DNA of 64,000 bases from the NCBI RefSeq assembly GCF_002953135.1, contig NZ_CP026372.1:4059001-4123000 (forward strand), written 5' to 3'. Shown piece after piece: positions 42,463-51,253 of the stretch. Made by a program: the position numbers and the translations under genes. Under the pieces are notes generated by a model. It saw nothing but the letters and a program-made list of their open reading frames with translations. It did not search any database and was not told the DNA's origin. Within the stretch, counting starts at the first letter, position 1; each line of letters opens with the position of its first letter. The stretch is from Sphingobium sp. SCG-1. GTDB lineage: Bacteria > Pseudomonadota > Alphaproteobacteria > Sphingomonadales > Sphingomonadaceae.

Positions 42463-42483
42463 TTCGCGCCGTCTGACGAACAG

Positions 42484-42519
42484 GACCAGCCCGGAGCCAC
42501 TTGCCGCTCCGGGCTGGTC
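42484..42519 (+). terminator. Stem-loop terminator after galU
   Basis: GACCAGCCCGGAGC pairs perfectly with GCTCCGGGCTGGTC, a 14-bp GC-rich stem with an 8-nt loop, 21 nt after the galU stop. The following T-tract is weak (GTGCTTTGG), so termination may be partial. Confidence 0.7.
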
Positions 42520-42536
42520 GTGCTTTGGGCGCAAGG

Positions 42537-43673
42537 GTGATCCCCGTTTACATCATCGTCGCCATCGCGTGCTTCGGGCTGTTCCTGCATCCCTATGTCA
42601 CGTTTCCGCTGTCATTGCGGTTGATGCGCGCGCGGCCTGTCCGAAAGGATGCCACCGCGCGGACGCCCAGCGCGACCATGCTGTTCTCCGCCTATAACGA
42701 AGAGCGCACGCTTCCGGCCAAGCTCCACAATATCGAGGAGATCAGGGCGTTGCATTCCGATATCGCGGTGCTTGCCTATTCCGATATGAGCACGGACGGG
42801 ACGCGGGAGATGCTTCTGTCCCGCCCCGACCTGCTGACGCTGGTGCCATCTACCGAACGAACGGGCAAGGCGACGGGAATGCGGCGGATGGTGGCGCAGG
42901 CAGATAGCGATATCTGTATCTTCACCGACGCAAACGTTATCCTCGATCCCGCATCCGTCGCGCGCCTGCTCGAGTATTTCCGCGATCCCGCGATCGGCGG
43001 AGTGTCCGGCACCTTGCGCTACATCAATGAAGCGGACGGCGTGACGGCCAGCGTCGGCGGGCTGTACTGGCGGCTGGAGGAGAAGATCAAGGCGCTCGAA
43101 TCGCGTTGCGGATCGATGATGGGCGCGGACGGGTCGATCTTCGCGACTCGCCGAGCGCTATATCCGGACGTGCCGCCGCACCTGCTCGATGACATGACCG
43201 CCTCGATAAGCGTGCTGTTTCATGGGCAACGCCTCATCAGCGCGCCGGACGTTCTCGCTTTCGAGAAGACGACGACCGATGCACGCGACGAGTTCCGGCG
43301 CAAACGCCGCATCGCCTGCCGCGCATTCAATACCCACCGCCATCTCTGGCCGCAGATCGTGCGGCATTTCCCGGCGATCGACATCTACAAATATGTCTCG
43401 CACAAGCTGCTGCGCTGGTTCGGCGCGCCAGTCCTGCTGATCGCGCTTATCAGCACGACGCTGGCATTCCTCGCTGCCGGTCTGCCGTGGATTGCCGGAG
43501 CATTGTGGATCGCGGGCGTGCTGGCGCTGCTCATCGGACGAGTGGCCCGCGTGCCTCTCCTCTCGCCGGTCACGGAAATCCTTCTCTCCATCGGCGCGAC
43601 GTTCCTCGGCGTGATCGACGCGATGCGGGGCAGGACTTATCAGACATGGGCACCGGCGAAGTCCCGCGACTGA
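42537..43673 (+). CDS. Family 2 glycosyltransferase, membrane-bound
   Basis: 378 residues from GTG 42537; the TTG at 42501 lies in the terminator loop and is rejected. An N-terminal helix (VYIIVAIACFGLFLHPYVTF) precedes a GT-A domain with FSAYNEERTL, SDMSTDGTREML, FTDANVILDP (DxD-type) and the acceptor-site DDMTASISV. Two or three helices end the protein (LLIALISTTLAFLAAGLPWIAGALWIAGVLALL). The layout resembles processive or lipid-linked sugar transferases, but only a single sugar addition can be inferred. Likely donor: a UDP-hexose. Confidence 0.85.
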   Translation: MIPVYIIVAIACFGLFLHPYVTFPLSLRLMRARPVRKDATARTPSATMLFSAYNEERTLPAKLHNIEEIRALHSDIAVLAYSDMSTDGTREMLLSRPDLLTLVPSTERTGKATGMRRMVAQADSDICIFTDANVILDPASVARLLEYFRDPAIGGVSGTLRYINEADGVTASVGGLYWRLEEKIKALESRCGSMMGADGSIFATRRALYPDVPPHLLDDMTASISVLFHGQRLISAPDVLAFEKTTTDARDEFRRKRRIACRAFNTHRHLWPQIVRHFPAIDIYKYVSHKLLRWFGAPVLLIALISTTLAFLAAGLPWIAGALWIAGVLALLIGRVARVPLLSPVTEILLSIGATFLGVIDAMRGRTYQTWAPAKSRD

Positions 43674-43741
43674 GGTCCATGAAAATACTCGAGTCTGTCG
43701 GCGTTCGCGGCTAGAGGCGCGGCACCTGTTCGGAGAATGAC

Positions 43742-44479
43742 GTGATTACCTTTCGACGCGCGTCCAAGGCTGCCATCAAATGGGCTTCGCTCGCCACGCT
43801 GAAACTGCGCGCGGCGATGGGCGCAAAGGCGCGCTACAACTGCACGGCTTGTGGACAGAACGTCGTCGGCTTCTTCCGCTATGGCGACAATGCGCGGTGG
43901 GGATGCCCGGCATGCGGTGCTTCGCCGCGTCAGCGCCTTGTGGCGTATCTGCTCGACAGCGGCGTGCTGAAAGTTCCCGCAGGCGGTCGCGTTCTTCATA
44001 TCGCCCCGAATGAAGCCGGTCTGGTGAAGCGCTTCTCCGCGCAAACGACGGACTATGTACCCGCCGATCTTTATCCTGAAGTATATGCACTAAAAGGTGT
44101 CGTCAGGCTCGACCTGATGCAGTTCGACGCTCCGGAGAATTACGACATAATTTACGCCAGTCACGTCATGGAGCATGTCGACGACGACGCGCAGGTGCTT
44201 GCCAACATGTTCGCCGCGCTGAAACCGGGTGGCGAGGCTTGGCTGATCGTCCCGCTGTGGGACCGGCCTACCGAAGATGGACATGGCGGCATGTCGCAGC
44301 GCGAGCGCGAGCGGCGCTTTGGCCAATGGGATCATATTCGGCAATATGGTCCCGACTTCGCAGACCGGATCAGGAACGCCGGGTTCGCCCTCGACCTGAT
44401 TGCGGCCAGCGGCATAGATGCCAGTTTAAGGGAGCGGCACGCGCTGGACGATGTGGTTTTCCGTGCACGCAAGCTGTGA
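43742..44479 (+). CDS. Zinc-ribbon SAM-dependent methyltransferase
   Basis: 245 residues with a GTG start. CTAC (C34, C37) and CPAC (C55, C58) form a zinc ribbon. A class I methyltransferase core follows (GRVLHIAPNEAGLVKRFS, then YDIIYASHVMEHVDDDAQVLANMFAALKPGGEAWLIVPLWDRP). The acidic HVMEH motif is typical of methyltransferase type 11. Within an EPS locus it could methylate a sugar or terminal residue, perhaps capping chain growth, but no substrate is visible. Confidence 0.85.
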   Translation: MITFRRASKAAIKWASLATLKLRAAMGAKARYNCTACGQNVVGFFRYGDNARWGCPACGASPRQRLVAYLLDSGVLKVPAGGRVLHIAPNEAGLVKRFSAQTTDYVPADLYPEVYALKGVVRLDLMQFDAPENYDIIYASHVMEHVDDDAQVLANMFAALKPGGEAWLIVPLWDRPTEDGHGGMSQRERERRFGQWDHIRQYGPDFADRIRNAGFALDLIAASGIDASLRERHALDDVVFRARKL

Positions 44480-44725
44480 TTCAGATTCGCAGACCCTGCC
44501 GCGGCACCTGTAATTTACCCCCTGGTGATTCGCCCTTAATTGCCGACTTGACCTCTACTCCTGCGCCGTTGGCACATGGCGGAATCTGGTCCATTTTGGC
44601 ACCGATCTACACCAGCGACTTTGCCGCACTGCAACATGGGGTTGTTCAGGCCGCATAAATTTAGTAATTCTCATGTAGAAGTCGCGCCCGGCCGATTGGC
44701 CATAGTGAAAGTCTGAGGTCGAGCG

Positions 44726-46108
44726 ATGAATGCCCCATATCGGATGGAGCAGTCCGGATCCATCATAGCGGTGAAACCTGCGGAGAAGCGCCTGCGCAGG
44801 ATCAGCCTCTATGCGGAACTGATCGCGCTGGACAGCATCGCGATCGCGGTGGCCTTCTTCCTGGTCGGCCTGATCCGCCTTGATGCCGGCGCATTGTCCG
44901 GCCTGCGTCTCTCTAACATGCTGATTCCGGTCTACATCGGCTATGCGATACAGGGCGAGACCTATAGCAGCACGGCGCTGCTGACGCCGCGAGTGAATGC
45001 GTCCAAGGCGCTGACCGCCCTGCTATATGCCGTCATCACGGTCATCTTCTTCCTGTTCGCTATCCGTGCCGCCGAAACCGTTTCGCGCCTCACCTTTGGC
45101 GCAGGCGCGGCCCTCTCCGCGATCTTCCTCGTCAGCCTCCGCTTCGCCTTTTGCCGCTATGCCGCCACGCGGCTGGATGGCGCGCCGATCAATGAATTGC
45201 TGATCGTCGATGACGTGGAGATTGAGTGCCCCAAAGTGCGCCATGTGGTCTCGACCCGCGCCATCGGATTTGAACCCGATCTCGGCAATCCCGAGATGCT
45301 TCAACGGCTCGGTCTGCTTGTCGATGGCTTCGAGCGCGTGGTCGTGGCCTGCACCGCAGAACGACGGACACGCTGGACGATGCTGCTCCGCGGCGCGAAC
45401 ATCAACGGCGAGATCGTCGCGCCGGAATTCGATTCTACGGGTGTGGTAGGCATCGGCCTCTTCGACGGACACGATACGCATATTGTGTCGCGCGGCCCGT
45501 TGAGCACTTCGAATCGCGCCAAGAAGCGTGCGCTTGATCTGTTACTGACGGTCCCGGCGATCATCGCATTAACGCCGCTCCTGCTGGTCGTCGCGATCGC
45601 GATTCGTTTGGACAGTCCCGGTCCGATCCTGTTCAAGCAGAACCGCATCGGGCGCGGAAATCGCATGTTCAAGATCATGAAGTTCCGCAGCATGCGCGTA
45701 GAAACGTCGGATGGCGCAGGCAATCGGTCGGCATCCCGCGACGATGATCGCGTGACGCGCATCGGCAAGTTCATCCGCTCCACCAGCATCGACGAGCTTC
45801 CGCAGCTTTTCAACGTCCTGATCGGCGACATGAGCCTGGTCGGGCCGCGCCCCCACGCGCTTGGTTCAATGGCGGGCAATCAACTGTTCTGGGAAGTCGA
45901 TCACAAATACTGGATGCGTCATTCGCTGAAGCCCGGCATCACCGGCCTGGCGCAGGTACGGGGCTATCGCGGCGCGACCGAAGTGCCTGACGATCTCATT
46001 AACCGGCTTGGCGCGGACCTGGAATATATCGAAAGCTGGACGCTGGGGCGGGAGTTGGTCATTCTTGCCCGCACGCTGGGGGTTGTGGTTCATCGTAACG
46101 CCTTTTGA
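44726..46108 (+). CDS. Undecaprenyl-phosphate hexose-1-phosphate transferase (exopolysaccharide initiating enzyme)
   Basis: 460 residues of the polyisoprenyl-phosphate hexose-1-phosphate transferase family (WcaJ/GumD/SpsB type). Four N-terminal helices (about 30-145) and a CoA-binding-like central domain lead to the C-terminal catalytic domain: KRALDLLLTVPAIIAL, SPGPILFKQNRIGRGNRMFKIMKFRSM, TRIGKFIRSTSIDELPQLFNVLIGDMSLVGPRPHA. It attaches the first sugar phosphate, usually glucose-1-P, to the lipid carrier, starting repeat-unit assembly. A 246-nt leader precedes it with no other gene. Confidence 0.93.
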   Translation: MNAPYRMEQSGSIIAVKPAEKRLRRISLYAELIALDSIAIAVAFFLVGLIRLDAGALSGLRLSNMLIPVYIGYAIQGETYSSTALLTPRVNASKALTALLYAVITVIFFLFAIRAAETVSRLTFGAGAALSAIFLVSLRFAFCRYAATRLDGAPINELLIVDDVEIECPKVRHVVSTRAIGFEPDLGNPEMLQRLGLLVDGFERVVVACTAERRTRWTMLLRGANINGEIVAPEFDSTGVVGIGLFDGHDTHIVSRGPLSTSNRAKKRALDLLLTVPAIIALTPLLLVVAIAIRLDSPGPILFKQNRIGRGNRMFKIMKFRSMRVETSDGAGNRSASRDDDRVTRIGKFIRSTSIDELPQLFNVLIGDMSLVGPRPHALGSMAGNQLFWEVDHKYWMRHSLKPGITGLAQVRGYRGATEVPDDLINRLGADLEYIESWTLGRELVILARTLGVVVHRNAF

Positions 46109-46335
46109 GGATCGCGCAGCGAATCAAGGCGACAATCCGTATGTGAAACGGGTTTGTGATCGAGGTTGAGTTATGAGGCTGCATCGCTATGTTGCGGCGC
46201 AGCGAGGAACAGGGGCGCGGGGGCTACCGAAATGGACCGTATCAGGATTGCACCTGCCGCAGGGTGCCTGAACCTCTGCACAGCGATCACCTCGATTCGC
46301 TACTCTCCTGCCCTTCCATTTCCGGGACGATACAC

Positions 46336-47316
46336 ATGACCTCGCCCATCCTCGTCACCGGCACCGCCGGGTTCATCGGCCACGCTACCGCGCATCGGTT
46401 GCTGGAGCGTGGCGAGACGGTGATCGGCATCGACAATGTGAATGACTATTATGAGACCTCGCTGAAAGAAGCGCGGCTCTCGACCTTCAATGGGCGGCGT
46501 GAATTCAGCTTTCACCGGATGGACGTGTCCGACGCGGAAGGCGTTGCGGCGCTGATCCGCGACAACAAGGTGACGCGGGTCGTCCACCTCGCCGCGCAGG
46601 CCGGGGTCCGCTACAGCATCGACAACCCGTTCGCCTATCAGAAGTCGAACCTGGCGGGGCATCTGGCTATCATGGAAGCCTGCCGCCACGCGGAAGGCTT
46701 CGAACATCTGGTCTATGCCTCCTCAAGCTCCGTTTATGGCGACAAGCCGATGGGCGGCGCGGGCTTCACCGAAGACGAGCCAGCCACCAGCCCCGTGTCG
46801 CTCTACGCCGCGACGAAACGCTCCTGCGAACTGATGAGCCAATCCTATGCGGCGCTGTACGGTTTTCCGCAGACTGGCCTGCGGTTCTTTACCGTCTATG
46901 GCCCATGGGGCCGTCCCGACATGGCCTATTTCGGTTTCACGAAGAAGATCCTGAACGGCGAACCCATCGAAGTCTATGGCGAAGGCAAGATGGCGCGCGA
47001 CTTCACCTATATCGACGACATCGTCGATGGGATCGTCGGCGCTCTCGACAATGTGCCTGACGCCGGAGAGCATCGCGTGCTGAACATCGGCGACAGCCAT
47101 CCGGTCGGGCTGATGGAGATGATCGAGACGCTCGAAACGGCCATCGGGCATAAGGCCGAGAAGATCATGCGCCCGATGCAACCTGGAGACGTGACGGCGA
47201 CCTATGCTGACGTGTCGAAGCTTCACGCGCTGACGGGCTACAAACCCAAGGTGATGCTGGCCGAAGGTCTCGATCGTTTCGCGCGGTGGTATAAGGATTA
47301 CTACCGGACCGGATGA
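46336..47316 (+). CDS. UDP-glucuronate 4-epimerase-like NAD-dependent epimerase
   Basis: 326 residues from MTSPILVTGTAGFIGHATAHRLLERG; the frame opens earlier but those codons are noncoding. The Rossmann TGTAGFIG loop, VVHLAAQAGVRYSIDNPFAYQKSNLAGH, SSSSVYG and YAATKRSCEL (catalytic Tyr/Lys) are present, and RFFTVYGPWGRPDMAYFGFTKKIL is characteristic of UDP-glucuronate 4-epimerases making UDP-galacturonate. GalU upstream provides UDP-glucose, but no UDP-glucose dehydrogenase is in the window. Confidence 0.9.
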   Translation: MTSPILVTGTAGFIGHATAHRLLERGETVIGIDNVNDYYETSLKEARLSTFNGRREFSFHRMDVSDAEGVAALIRDNKVTRVVHLAAQAGVRYSIDNPFAYQKSNLAGHLAIMEACRHAEGFEHLVYASSSSVYGDKPMGGAGFTEDEPATSPVSLYAATKRSCELMSQSYAALYGFPQTGLRFFTVYGPWGRPDMAYFGFTKKILNGEPIEVYGEGKMARDFTYIDDIVDGIVGALDNVPDAGEHRVLNIGDSHPVGLMEMIETLETAIGHKAEKIMRPMQPGDVTATYADVSKLHALTGYKPKVMLAEGLDRFARWYKDYYRTG

Positions 47317-47484
47317 ATAGCGCTGTTGCCCGGCAGTCTCTTTTTAAGACGAATTCAGGGTAAATACTTAGTAGCGGCCTTGCACTTAAGCGATTTTTAT
47401 CGCACTCAAAGTTTCGCGATATCCTGCGTAACGGCGAAATCTTAATCCACTTTGGTTCCAGATAAACCGCCAGGAAGTTTCGCG

Positions 47485-48693
47485 ATGAATCGCTTACTGG
47501 GCCGTCGAACAGTTTCGACACCTTGGAGGACGTTGGTGCCGGGCAGGTCTGTTGTGTTTTTTGCGTCGCACGCACATGGCGGCGTTCGCGAAATCTGGAC
47601 AAACCTCGCCGAGGGGTTCCACGAACTGGGCTTCAAGGCGCAGCTTGTGGGACTGTATCCGCTGCCCTCGATCATAGAGCCGCCGACGAACATTCTCGGC
47701 TGGTCCTATGTCATCCCAGGAACGCCTGCGGGAATCAGCGGGAAATTCCGGCTGGTGCGTGACCTTGCCTTGTGGATGATGCGCGAAAAGCCCGAAGTCA
47801 TCATCTCCTCGATGCCCGCGGCCAATGTGCTGGTGCCCTTTTTCGCGCGGATCTTCAGCCCGCGCACGCGCGTCATCATTTCTCATCATTCTCCCGCGAA
47901 CGTCTACAAGCCGGGGCTGAACGTGCTCGATCGGTTTACCGGCAGCGCAAGGAACGTTGCGGCCGTCGTCAGCGTGTCCAACTCTGTGAACGCGACACTG
48001 GATGACAAGCCTGCCGCCTATAGGGCAAAGCGCGCGACGATTCACAATGCCATTCCCCCGCGGATCGAGGATCTGCTGGAACGGCTGAGGCTTGAGGCGC
48101 TGGACCGCCCGCAGACGCGCAAGATCGTCGTTAGCGGACGACTGGAATGGCCCAAGAACCATCAAATGCTCATCCGCGCCATGGCGCTTACGCAGGATGT
48201 GGAAGCCGACGTCCTTGGCTGTGGAGCGGATGAAGACGAATTGCGCGCCATGATCGTCGATCTTGGCCTGACGGACCGGATGCACCTGCTCGGCAATCGT
48301 GATCGAGAGGACGCGCTGAAGCTGCTCTCGATGGGCGATGTATTCGTGCAGGTCAGCCTGTTCGAAGGGCACAGCCTGGCGCTGATTGAGGCCGCAAAGC
48401 TGGGTCTGCCGCTGGTCGTCTCCAACGTGCCAAGCCAGGTCGAGGCGATTACGGCGAAGGATGGGACGCGGTGCGGCATTGCCGTCGATCTGGACGACGA
48501 TGCCGGGCTGGCGCGTGCGATAGTGTCGATTCTCGACGATCCTGAGCAGCGCAAGCTTTGGAGCGAGCGGGCGTTGAAACTGGCTCGCGAGGCTACCTTC
48601 GATCAGCTTATCAAGCAATATGTCGCCCTCACCACGCCCCTCATCCGACATGCAGAGCGGCCTGTGATGCCCGCTGTCGAATCCGCAGGCTGA
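47485..48693 (+). CDS. Family 4 glycosyltransferase
   Basis: 402 residues from MNRLLGRRTVS with AGGAAG upstream (an earlier TTG in frame is rejected). The two-domain GT-B fold shows SHAHGGVREIWTNLAEGF in the N-half and RKIVVSGRLEWPKNHQMLIRAM, then DVFVQVSLFEGHSLALIEAAKLGLPLVVSNVPSQ (the EGHSLALIEA nucleotide-sugar motif) in the C-half. It adds one sugar to the growing EPS repeat. It ends 2 nt before the ligase-type gene. Confidence 0.9.
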   Translation: MNRLLGRRTVSTPWRTLVPGRSVVFFASHAHGGVREIWTNLAEGFHELGFKAQLVGLYPLPSIIEPPTNILGWSYVIPGTPAGISGKFRLVRDLALWMMREKPEVIISSMPAANVLVPFFARIFSPRTRVIISHHSPANVYKPGLNVLDRFTGSARNVAAVVSVSNSVNATLDDKPAAYRAKRATIHNAIPPRIEDLLERLRLEALDRPQTRKIVVSGRLEWPKNHQMLIRAMALTQDVEADVLGCGADEDELRAMIVDLGLTDRMHLLGNRDREDALKLLSMGDVFVQVSLFEGHSLALIEAAKLGLPLVVSNVPSQVEAITAKDGTRCGIAVDLDDDAGLARAIVSILDDPEQRKLWSERALKLAREATFDQLIKQYVALTTPLIRHAERPVMPAVESAG

Positions 48694-48695
48694 AC

Positions 48696-50000
48696 ATGAA
48701 GCTGTTCACAAACGATCAGACCGCGCCCGAAACGCGCATGTCCGCTCCGGTTCGGCGTGGCCCGATGCTGCTGGCATGGGTGATCCTTGTGATCTTCTGC
48801 CTGCTCGGCCCGTTCATGTCCTACAGCGGCCTGCCCGGCACCGGCGAAGGAAGTCCGGTACGGCAAGCGGGCTATCTCACCGTTTTCCTGCTCGCCCTCT
48901 ACAGCAGCCGCCCCATAGCCGATCCCAAGGGTCTGCTGGTGGTGCCGGTGGCTATCGCCGTCGCACTTGGCTGGGTGTGGCTCAGCATTGCATGGGCGCT
49001 CGATCCGGGGATCGCGTTGCGCCGTGCGTTCCTGACGACCACGATCATCTGGAGCATCTTCGCTATCGTCCGCAGGATCGGCGTCGATCAACCGCTGATG
49101 ATCGCGCGCGTGCTGCTGGTGGCGCTGCTGCTGATAAACATCGCGGTATCGATCCTGTTTCCCGACATCGGCGTCCATTCCGTCAATGAGCCAGCGGACA
49201 AGGGGCTTATCGGCGACTGGCGCGGGATCATGACCCACAAGAATTTCGCAGGCCCGACCGTGGCGCTGCTGATCCTGATGTTCGTGTTCGATGCGCGCCG
49301 GATACCGATGGCACTGCGAGTCATCGTCATCGCCGCTGCGAGCTACTTCCTCTATCGATCCGGCTCCAAGACATCGGCGGGCATGGTGGTGAGCGCGCTC
49401 GCGATCGGATCGCTGTTCCTGTACTACAAGGGCAAGGGCCGCAACTTCATCATCATCCTGACCTGCCTTGCCGGGATGGGCGCGGCCATCGCCGCCTATC
49501 TCTACAAAGACCCCCTGGCAGGCAACTTCACGGACGAGCGCTCCTTCACCGGGCGGCCGCTGATCTGGAAAGCGCTGACGAGTTACTGGAGCGATCATCC
49601 ATGGCTCGGGTCCGGTTTCGGTTCCTTCTGGAACATCGGGCCGCAGGGGCCGATCTATCGCTATGCGACCGGTTGGGTGACCGAAGTCGCGACTGGGCAT
49701 AACGGGTTTCTCGATTTGCTGGCGACGGTGGGCGTGCCGGGACTGATCCTGATCCTTGCCGCGACCGTCGTGATCCCGGTGTTCACATTGCTGTCCCGCG
49801 CGGACGTCAATGCGCAGCGCAATGCGCTGATGGCGTCTATCCTGTTCTTCTGCATCGGCCACAACGCGACCGAGAGCACATTGTTCGACCGAGATGCCAT
49901 TCCCGAGGTGTTCCTGATGTTCGCTATCGCCGCGATCATGAACATGGAAAGCAGCCGCTTCACCCGATCGCGACGCGCCGCCGTTCCGCGCACGCCCTGA
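48696..50000 (+). CDS. O-antigen ligase/polymerase family membrane protein
   Basis: 434 residues from MKLFTNDQTAPETRM with about ten helices. The Wzy_C-type signature is visible in the large periplasmic loop: DHPWLGSGFGSFWNIGPQGP and EVATGHNGFLDLLATVGVPGLILIL, with the conserved HNGFLD. Such proteins polymerise lipid-linked repeats (Wzy) or ligate glycans (WaaL). It follows the GT4 gene after 2 nt and precedes the flippase by 14 nt. Confidence 0.85.
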   Translation: MKLFTNDQTAPETRMSAPVRRGPMLLAWVILVIFCLLGPFMSYSGLPGTGEGSPVRQAGYLTVFLLALYSSRPIADPKGLLVVPVAIAVALGWVWLSIAWALDPGIALRRAFLTTTIIWSIFAIVRRIGVDQPLMIARVLLVALLLINIAVSILFPDIGVHSVNEPADKGLIGDWRGIMTHKNFAGPTVALLILMFVFDARRIPMALRVIVIAAASYFLYRSGSKTSAGMVVSALAIGSLFLYYKGKGRNFIIILTCLAGMGAAIAAYLYKDPLAGNFTDERSFTGRPLIWKALTSYWSDHPWLGSGFGSFWNIGPQGPIYRYATGWVTEVATGHNGFLDLLATVGVPGLILILAATVVIPVFTLLSRADVNAQRNALMASILFFCIGHNATESTLFDRDAIPEVFLMFAIAAIMNMESSRFTRSRRAAVPRTP

Positions 50001-50014
50001 TCGGCGGCAAGGGG

Positions 50015-51253
50015 GTGGAGCAGATCAGGCGATATGCGCTGGCGTCGGCAGGCCCGGTGGCCTCGGCAGGCGCGCAGTTCCTGCTCTCGCTGCTGCTGCT
50101 CCGGATGCTCGGGGCGAGAGACTTCGGCAGTTTTTCCTTCCTGCTGGTCACCGCGCAATTGATGCAAGGGATTTGGGGCGCGTTGTTTTGTGCGCCATTG
50201 CTTATCGTGATGACCCATGGAACGGGCGAGGTTGCCGCCCGGAAGGCCGCGATATTGGGGCTGAGCCTTGTACTCGCGGTTCTGGCGGCGGTGCCGCTGG
50301 CCGCCATCGGCTGGGTCATGAAACTGCCATCAGGCGTCAACTTCACCTTCAGTTTCTATACCGCCGCAACGCTGGTGCGGTGGGTCGGGCGCACGCACGC
50401 TTATGCTAGCGGGAAGCCCGTCAGAGCCATGGCGTCGGATATGATCTACGCGCTCGCGCTTGTCGCATCGCTGGGGATCGTGATGGGGACGGGCCAGGTG
50501 TCGATGACGATGAGCTTCGCGATCCTGCTGCTCGCCATCCTGATCGGCTTCCTGCCGCTGGGGCGTGATTTTCTCCACGCGCAGTTCTTCGGCTGGCGCT
50601 TGTCAGACCTGCGCCATTATGCCGGCACATGGCGGCAACACGCCTCCTGGTCCCTGCTTGGCGTCGTGACGACCGAAGTGACCGCGAACAGCCAAGTGTA
50701 TCTGGTGACGGCGCTGTTCGGCCCCGCTGCCTTCGCGCCGATCGCGGCCACGGCGCTGCTCATCCGCCCGTGCAATGTCGCGGTGAACGCGCTGTCGGAA
50801 TTTGAACGGGCGCAGATGGCGCGGTCCGTTGGCGCAGGTGACGTGGCCGCGGCGCGGCGCATGATCGGCGGGTTCCGAGGGATGCTGGCCTTCGTCTGGG
50901 CAGGCACCGGAATAGCGACGGCCGCGCTGCTGCTGTTCGCCCCGCGCCTGCTGTTCCCGGCCCATTATCCGCTGGAGTCACTGATAACGGGCGCATGTCT
51001 GTGGCTACTGGTCATCGCGGTGCGATTCGCCCGCGCGCCGGAAAGCAGCCTGTTGCAGGCGGGCGGTGCGTTCCGTCCACTGGCGTTCGCTTCGGTCATA
51101 TCCTGTGCCTTCTCCCTGCTGGGCGTGCTGATCCTACTGCTGGCCTTTGGTCCTCTCTGGTCGATCATGGGCACCTTCATCGGCGAGGTCGTCTTTGCGG
51201 CGTGGACGTGGCGTGAGGCGCGGCGGTGGCAACCCGCAGGGGCGAAGCCCTGA
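50015..51253 (+). CDS. Wzx-type polysaccharide flippase
   Basis: 412 residues, GTG start, about twelve hydrophobic helices of the MATE/Wzx fold. ASAGPVASAGAQFLLSLLLLRMLGARDFGSFSFLLVTAQLMQGIWGALF is the typical N-terminus. It probably moves undecaprenyl-linked repeat units to the periplasmic face for polymerisation. Its TGA overlaps the next ATG by one base (TGATG), so it is coupled to the acyltransferase gene. Confidence 0.88.
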   Translation: MEQIRRYALASAGPVASAGAQFLLSLLLLRMLGARDFGSFSFLLVTAQLMQGIWGALFCAPLLIVMTHGTGEVAARKAAILGLSLVLAVLAAVPLAAIGWVMKLPSGVNFTFSFYTAATLVRWVGRTHAYASGKPVRAMASDMIYALALVASLGIVMGTGQVSMTMSFAILLLAILIGFLPLGRDFLHAQFFGWRLSDLRHYAGTWRQHASWSLLGVVTTEVTANSQVYLVTALFGPAAFAPIAATALLIRPCNVAVNALSEFERAQMARSVGAGDVAAARRMIGGFRGMLAFVWAGTGIATAALLLFAPRLLFPAHYPLESLITGACLWLLVIAVRFARAPESSLLQAGGAFRPLAFASVISCAFSLLGVLILLLAFGPLWSIMGTFIGEVVFAAWTWREARRWQPAGAKP

